A stretch of DNA of 64,000 nt from Candidatus Thermodiscus eudorianus (GTDB taxonomy: Archaea; Thermoproteota; Thermoprotei_A; Sulfolobales; Acidilobaceae). The DNA is taken from positions 1 through 64,000 of the forward strand of contig WAOW01000002.1 of assembly GCA_015521085.1 (NCBI GenBank), given 5' to 3'. Both the position numbers and the translations under genes were made by a program. Positions 63,804 to 64,000 of this stretch are shown piece by piece; the stretch's first letter is position 1, and each line of letters starts with the position of its first letter. A model generated the notes under the pieces. The model worked only from the letters and a program-made list of their open reading frames with translations, was not told the origin of the DNA and ran no database searches.

Positions 63804-63819
63804 AACCCCGGGGGTTGCT

Positions 63820-64000
63820 ATGGCTGGCGATAAGCCTAACGGAGACCTAGCAAAGATATTCGACAGCGTCAAAGAGCCGATACTCCTATACGAGGGCACG
63901 GTAACGTGTCCTGTATGCGGTAAGCGCACCCTCAAGCTACGGGAGTACCTATACGAGGTACCATACTTCGGCCGGATAATAATATCCACCGGCAAATGCT
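63820..64000 (+). CDS. zpr1: ZPR1-type zinc finger protein, N-terminal part
   Basis: 60 codons are visible before the window ends. The first zinc-finger half CPVCGKRTLKLREYLYEVPY, followed by FGRIIISTGKC, is diagnostic of ZPR1 proteins, which in eukaryotes bind eEF1A as a folding helper. Start ATG fits the promoter at 63794. The rest lies outside the window. Confidence 0.88.
   Translation, partial: MAGDKPNGDLAKIFDSVKEPILLYEGTVTCPVCGKRTLKLREYLYEVPYFGRIIISTGKC

Noticed and set aside
1-64000. CRISPR array or intact insertion sequence
   Set aside because: No regularly spaced repeats, transposase frame or terminal inverted repeats with target duplications were seen on reading both strands.

Overview
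The window reads as chromosome of a hyperthermophilic crenarchaeon, most likely Desulfurococcales/Pyrodictiaceae-like. Evidence is the gene set: thermosome, PAN, TFE, crenarchaeal RNA polymerase subunit G (Rpo8), aTrm56, archaeosine TGT, aRF1, NreA, AglB/STT3, a short ESCRT-III (CdvB-like) protein, ZPR1 and PIN/VapBC modules. Codon and start use (AGG/AGA Arg, ATA Ile, many GTG and TTG starts, short overlaps, TATA boxes 22-26 nt before leaderless starts) agree. The species is not identified. Both ends cut genes: a thermosome subunit on the left and zpr1 on the right.

Layout. 0-8 kb: thermosome tail, an AK6/Fap7-type nucleotide kinase without an in-frame start codon, a membrane HerA-like ATPase, divergent rpoG and Sm-protein/tgtA, PAC2, a PUA protein and PAN. 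8-14.6 kb: a compact + strand run, largely overlapping (MBF1, HflX, aTrm56, TFE, a DNA m5C methyltransferase, a COG4080 protein, a PhoU/RCK protein, NreA), mixing transcription, tRNA modification and DNA modification/repair. 15-25 kb: a WhiP-like double winged-helix protein, a DUF4443-type regulator, argF, Sua5, aRF1, NadM, an M50 protease, small unknowns and carbamate kinase. 25-35 kb: a COG2403 (cDPG synthetase-like) protein coupled to carbamate kinase, AglB, ESCRT-III, serS, a MIP18-type Fe-S protein, CinA, glyA and an aldo/keto reductase. 35-41 kb: a C2H2 zinc-finger protein, a winged-helix protein with a repeated motif, a structured non-coding stretch, hxlB, an SPL-type radical SAM enzyme and two tandem diverged nucleotidyltransferases. 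41-49 kb: a His-rich protein, an MMPL/PadR pair, a HAD phosphatase, a PLP decarboxylase and an FGGY kinase.

49.5-54.1 kb is the accessory zone: an intact AbrB/PIN pair, a CPBP protease, a membrane protein with its regulator, a decayed PIN fragment, a frameshifted vapBC, and an intact DUF104/PIN vapBC lying exactly between a complete tRNA-Arg(GCG) gene and a 49-bp perfect copy of that gene's 3' part, the signature of a tRNA-targeted integration reduced to a toxin-antitoxin cassette. 54.2-64 kb: class II-type HMG-CoA reductase, metallophosphoesterase, methyltransferase, a FtsX/MacB-type ABC exporter, thiolase, small unknowns, an RHH regulator and the start of zpr1.

Over the whole window the near-palindrome AGGGWCCC recurs at least 28 times by eye in all contexts, where about two would be expected by chance, and with strong regional clustering. 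No CRISPR array, intact IS element, rRNA operon or recognisable replication origin was seen.
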